Below are positions 18,996 to 22,818 of a DNA stretch of 22,818 bases, piece by piece. The DNA comes from Acidimicrobiaceae bacterium (GTDB lineage: Bacteria > Actinomycetota > Acidimicrobiia > Acidimicrobiales > Bog-793), in the NCBI GenBank assembly GCA_027306715.1, contig DAHUZG010000214.1, positions 1 through 22,818 of the forward strand. Direction: 5' to 3'. The position numbers and the translations under genes were made by a program. Numbering within the stretch: the first letter of the stretch is position 1; each line of letters begins with the position of its first letter. Under the pieces are notes generated by a model that had not been told where the DNA came from, ran no database searches, and worked only from the letters and a program-made list of their open reading frames with translations.

Positions 18996-19346
18996 TTGAG
19001 CACGCTGCGGCAGGAGGCTGGCGAGCACGCTGCGGAATGGCCGCGTGGGGGCGTCGAGAAGCTCGACCGCGTCGTCGTCGTCGTCGGCGGCGGCGCGGCG
19101 CGGCGCGGCGCGGCGCGGCGCGACACGATCGTCGCCCGGGCGGCGGTGCTCAGCCTCGACGGTGCCGACCACGGGGCGATCGGCGCGGTGACGATGGTCG
19201 CCTTCTGGGGTGCCGCCGAGCTCGCCAGCGCCTTGTCCAGCTCGTACCCGATGCTCGTGGTCTTCCGCACGGCCCTCGGCGGGGTCACCGCCGTCGCCGC
19301 GGCGGCGTCGGCCGCCGAGTCCCAACGCCGCATGGCGCGAGCCGAC
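18996..19346 (+). pseudogene. Possible remnant of an MFS transporter
   Basis: In one plus frame, VLSLDGADHGAIGAV resembles the first helix of actinobacterial MFS transporters, and LASALSSSYPMLVVFRTALG followed by GVTAVAAAA resembles their fourth helix and the R-x-x-x-G region. The segment between (helices 2-3) is missing and nothing like the rest of a transporter follows, so this looks like a decayed or internally deleted gene. Upstream it runs into a GTC-rich stretch and a CGGCG pentanucleotide repeat. The frame continues to 19574 without further recognisable protein. The similarity is from memory and modest. An opposite-strand frame (18992-19348) is less protein-like. This is the only candidate gene in the 600-bp stretch between tRNA-Asp and the ABC genes. 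Confidence 0.35.
19091..19120. repeat. CGGCG pentanucleotide microsatellite, six copies
   Basis: Six perfect CGGCG units, directly preceded by a run of GTC/CGT triplets (about 19069-19086). A 5-bp unit changes the reading frame whenever copy number changes. It lies just before the MFS-like helix 1 segment. Confidence 0.9.
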
Positions 19347-19427
19347 AAGGGCGCCAGGCGCCGTTCTCGCCGCGGTGCTCCGGGTGTCGCCAGCGGCTCA
19401 CTGCCGGGCAGGCGGCGTCGGGGCCGC

Positions 19428-19459
19428 GGGACGGCCCGCCCAGTAGGGCGGGCCGTCCC
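19428..19459. terminator. Perfect 14-bp hairpin, probable terminator of the solute-binding protein gene
   Basis: GGGACGGCCCGCCC and its exact reverse complement flank an AGTA loop. It starts 46 bp beyond the minus-strand stop at 19505. There is no U-tract, as often in actinobacterial terminators. It could also stop plus-strand transcription coming from the MFS remnant. Confidence 0.7.
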
Positions 19460-19504
19460 CTCGTGCTCGTGGTTCCCGGGCTCTCGTCCGCTATCCGGCC
19501 GTGC

Positions 19505-21169
19505 TCAGCTTCTCGGGGAAAGGTGCAGCACGACCACCTCGTTGGTCGGGCTCGCCGGCTGTGCCGACTCGTAGGGGTTGCTCGGGGTCGGCCATCCCGT
19601 CGTGCTCGACGTGTTGACCTCGGACCAGGCGACGCCGTAGACGAGCGGGATCAGCGGCATGTTGCTGGCCATGTACTCCTCGACAGGCGCGAGCGCTGCC
19701 TTCTCTGCTGCGAGGTTCGGGGCCGTGGCCACCTTCTTCAGCTCGGAGTTGATCGCCCGGTCGTGCAGGTGCTCGTAGTCACCGGTCGCCGAGCTCGTGT
19801 CGTAAGCGCTGTCGAGCCAGGCGTCGTACATCGTGAACGGGTTGGTGCCGGTGTTCGACCAGTGGATGATCGAGTCGAAGTTGCCGGTGGCCACTGCGGT
19901 CGTCCACCCGGTGTCGGACATCCCGTTGAAGCTCACGTTCATTCCTGCCTTGCGCAGGTCGCTGGCAATGATCGTGGCGTCAGCGGCGTAGTCGGTGTAG
20001 TTCGAGGGGTCGTCGATGGTGAAGGCGAGCTCCTTGCCGCCTTTGTAGAAGTAGCCGCCCTTGAGCGTCCAGCCGGCCTTCTGGAGGAGCGCCTTGGCAG
20101 CTCCGGGATCGGCGGCCCCGCTCAGCGTGTCGCCGCCGACCGACGGAGAGAGGTAGGCGTTGAACTCCGGCAGCGTGATCCCGCTGGCGTTGGTCGCGGG
20201 CGGCTCGAGGGTCGCCTCGCCTTGCTTGGAGATGGCGTCACGGTTGACCGCCAGACTGATCGCCTTCCGCACCGCCAGCTCGTTGAGCGGGAACCTGTTG
20301 AGGTTCGGCTCGAGGGTGACGGTGTTGAGCGGTGCCTCCCAGGCGGTCGAGCCCCTGTACTTGTTGAGAAAGAGCGACTTCAGGTTGGGGATGAAGTTGC
20401 CTGCCCAGTCGAGCTGGCCGGCGAAGAGCGCCTCCTCGGCGGTGGTGTTCGAGCTGTAGGCGGGGAAGTCGAGGGTCTGGATCTTCACCTTGCTCGCCTG
20501 CCAGTAGCTCGGGTTCTTCGTGAGCGTCAAGCCCTGCGGGGTGAACGTGCCGACGACGTAGGGGCCGGTCCCGATCGGGGTGGCGTCGGCGTAGGTCGAC
20601 GGGTTGCCGACCGTGCTCCAGATCGACTTCGGAACGATGTACACACTGGCAATGTTCTGCAGGTTGGTGTACTGAGCCGTCGGGAAGCTGATCGTGACGT
20701 TGTTCCCCGAGGTGCTGACGCCGGTGATGTCGAGGCCCCAGAGGTCGATCGACGGATTGGCCTTCTCGAGCTCATAGGTGAACGCCACGTCCGCCGCGGT
20801 CATCGGGGTGCCGTTGGACCACTTGACCCCTTGACGGACGGTGAAGGTGACCTTCTTGCCACCGTCGCTGAAGGCGTACTTGGTCGCCAGCCACGGGTAG
20901 ATGACGCCCGCTTTGGCGGCGTCGAACTGCAGCAGCGGCTCGTAGATGAACGAGGCGCCGCCGACGAGGTAGATCGACGAGGTGTTGTTGAACGGGTTGT
21001 AGGTCTGGGTGAGCGTGTTCACCGGGCTCGACTCCATCGTCAAGGTGACGTTGGACTGCGCCGAGGCGCCGCTCGAGGCGACGGTGGCCGTCGCGGCCAG
21101 CGCCCCGGTGCTGACCAGCCCGGCTGCGAGCACGACCCGCAGCTTCTTCTGCTTCAACCATTGTCTCAT
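19505..21169 (-). CDS. ABC transporter solute-binding protein, family 5 (oligosaccharide or peptide)
   Basis: 554 residues from ATG 21169, with AAAGG about 12 nt upstream. A signal peptide (LRVVLAAGLVSTGALAATAT) ends near ASAQS and has no lipobox cysteine. The mature part is family-5 SBP: YEPLLQFD, a VTFTVRQGVKWSNGTPMTA-type motif (residues about 105-125), GTGPYVV, and the C-terminal MPLIPLVYGVAW. The family binds di/oligopeptides, nickel or oligosaccharides. The NPFNNTSSIYLVGG start and the LacI-like operator upstream make me favour a sugar, as inference. It is encoded downstream of the ATPase genes on the same strand; no permease genes are inside the window. The open frame reaches 21301, but residues before this methionine lack a signal and look like leader DNA. 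Confidence 0.9.
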   Translation of the reverse strand: MRQWLKQKKLRVVLAAGLVSTGALAATATVASSGASAQSNVTLTMESSPVNTLTQTYNPFNNTSSIYLVGGASFIYEPLLQFDAAKAGVIYPWLATKYAFSDGGKKVTFTVRQGVKWSNGTPMTAADVAFTYELEKANPSIDLWGLDITGVSTSGNNVTISFPTAQYTNLQNIASVYIVPKSIWSTVGNPSTYADATPIGTGPYVVGTFTPQGLTLTKNPSYWQASKVKIQTLDFPAYSSNTTAEEALFAGQLDWAGNFIPNLKSLFLNKYRGSTAWEAPLNTVTLEPNLNRFPLNELAVRKAISLAVNRDAISKQGEATLEPPATNASGITLPEFNAYLSPSVGGDTLSGAADPGAAKALLQKAGWTLKGGYFYKGGKELAFTIDDPSNYTDYAADATIIASDLRKAGMNVSFNGMSDTGWTTAVATGNFDSIIHWSNTGTNPFTMYDAWLDSAYDTSSATGDYEHLHDRAINSELKKVATAPNLAAEKAALAPVEEYMASNMPLIPLVYGVAWSEVNTSSTTGWPTPSNPYESAQPASPTNEVVVLHLSPRS

Positions 21170-21212
21170 GATGTGTGAGATACCTTTCTCGTCTGGTGTC
21201 GTCTCTGTCAAA

Positions 21213-21240
21213 TGAGCCTGTGCAGGTGAGCCTGTGCAGG
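21213..21240. repeat. Perfect 14-bp tandem duplication in the leader of the binding-protein gene
   Basis: TGAGCCTGTGCAGG occurs twice head to tail, 44-71 bp upstream of the start codon. It may be a recent duplication or part of a leader structure. Confidence 0.85.
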
Positions 21241-21322
21241 TGCGGTCGCCGTGCCGGGTGTGCGCCCCCCCTCTGGCCGTTGGCGAGCCCGGCGGTGGCA
21301 CGAAGAGCGCCGGGGGTCTGAA

Positions 21323-21338
21323 TGAAAGCGCTTACGCA
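21323..21338. promoter_or_regulatory. LacI-family (CcpA cre-like) operator
   Basis: TGAAAGCGCTTACG matches the cre/LacI-family consensus TGWAARCGYTWNCW at all but the last position and is centred on a GCGC-like palindrome. It sits 154 bp upstream of the binding-protein start, between it and the ATPase gene, and stands out as AT-richer than its surroundings. It suggests carbohydrate-responsive repression or activation. Confidence 0.55.
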
Positions 21339-21345
21339 AATGACG

Positions 21346-21379
21346 GCCGTCCCGCCTCTGACCGCGCCGGCGGGACGGC
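21346..21379 (-). terminator. Hairpin after the ATPase gene
   Basis: A perfect 11-bp inverted repeat (GCCGTCCCGCC / GGCGGGACGGC) with a 12-nt loop starts 17 bp beyond the ATPase stop codon. On the minus strand it is followed by CGTCATTTGCG, a weak U-tract. It probably ends or attenuates the upstream transcript before the operator and the binding-protein gene. Confidence 0.55.
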
Positions 21380-21395
21380 GATGACTAGGTCTTCA

Positions 21396-22600
<1,205 letters not shown>

Positions 22601-22604
<4 letters not shown>

Positions 22605-22818
22605 CGGCCCGGCTCCCCGCACGGGACGGCTGCGCTCGTCGAGCCGTTCTGCGACGCCCGGGCGGCGCCGGTACCGCCGAACCTCGTGGCAGGCGTCTCA
22701 ATGTCCGCTGGCGGCAAACAGGCAGGCGCCGCCGGCAGCGAGCCGCCAGCTCCCGGCAGAACGACCGGGCAGGCCGTCACGTGCCCGGGCGCGCCGCCGG
22801 GAAAGGGGACCGGGCTCA
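22601..22818 (-). CDS. C-terminal tail of the upstream ATP-binding protein (OppD/DppD-like, partial)
   Basis: An open minus-strand frame runs from the window edge to a TGA at 22601-22603 that overlaps the next ATG by 4 bp. It encodes about 72 residues including GHVTACPVVLPG, resembling the end of the Cys-containing C-terminal region of OppD-type ATPases, then a low-complexity tail. The identity rests mainly on the ATGA coupling and the usual oppD-oppF gene order. Confidence 0.55.

Noticed and set aside
18992..19348. Minus-strand 118-residue frame opposite the MFS-like remnant
   Set aside because: Low-complexity Ala/Ser/Thr/Arg composition, no recognisable motif, and no ribosome site; the plus frame has transporter-like helices.

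Overview
This is a GC-rich window whose coding density, GC-rich third codon positions and gene content point to an actinobacterium. Several GYW-x-FGDA-type surface repeats, of a kind I associate with Acidimicrobiia, make that class my best guess. This is inference; there is no rRNA here to settle it.

Layout. (1) 1-3620, plus strand: the tail of a membrane protein, then two polytopic GT-C-like glycosyltransferases (one MptB-like), probably for envelope polysaccharide. (2) 3663-5147, minus: the highlight, a YVTN beta-propeller fused to a TlpA/thioredoxin domain. The first cysteine of its WCGPC site is a TGA codon, the frame continues intact to the end of the domain, and a strong stem-loop follows the TGA. 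This is a candidate selenoprotein (WUGPC). (3) 5344-5947, plus: two tiny membrane proteins with similar C-termini. (4) 6030-7154, minus: an ATP-dependent DNA ligase with an intrinsic terminator. (5) 7335-9977, plus: a large secreted beta-helix/IPT/Ig/repeat protein. (6) 10017-12486: a PHP phosphoesterase divergent from purF. (7) 12539-16900, minus: three secreted or envelope proteins (kelch plus GYW repeats, an unknown, an L,D-transpeptidase). (8) 17083-18480, minus: an SDR/DUF2867 protein. (9) 18678-18892, minus: tRNA-Phe and tRNA-Asp. (10) about 18996-19346, plus: a possible MFS transporter remnant with a pentanucleotide microsatellite. (11) 19505-22818, minus: an ABC uptake locus (OppD tail, OppF-like ATPase, family-5 solute-binding protein) with a LacI-family-like operator between ATPase and binding protein.

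Together the region is mostly envelope and export biology (glycosyltransferases, surface repeat proteins, L,D-transpeptidase, ABC uptake) with a few housekeeping genes (purF, tRNAs, ligase). At three starts a -10-like hexamer lies 6-7 nt before a GTG codon, which suggests leaderless mRNAs. The candidate selenoprotein and its hairpin most deserve follow-up.
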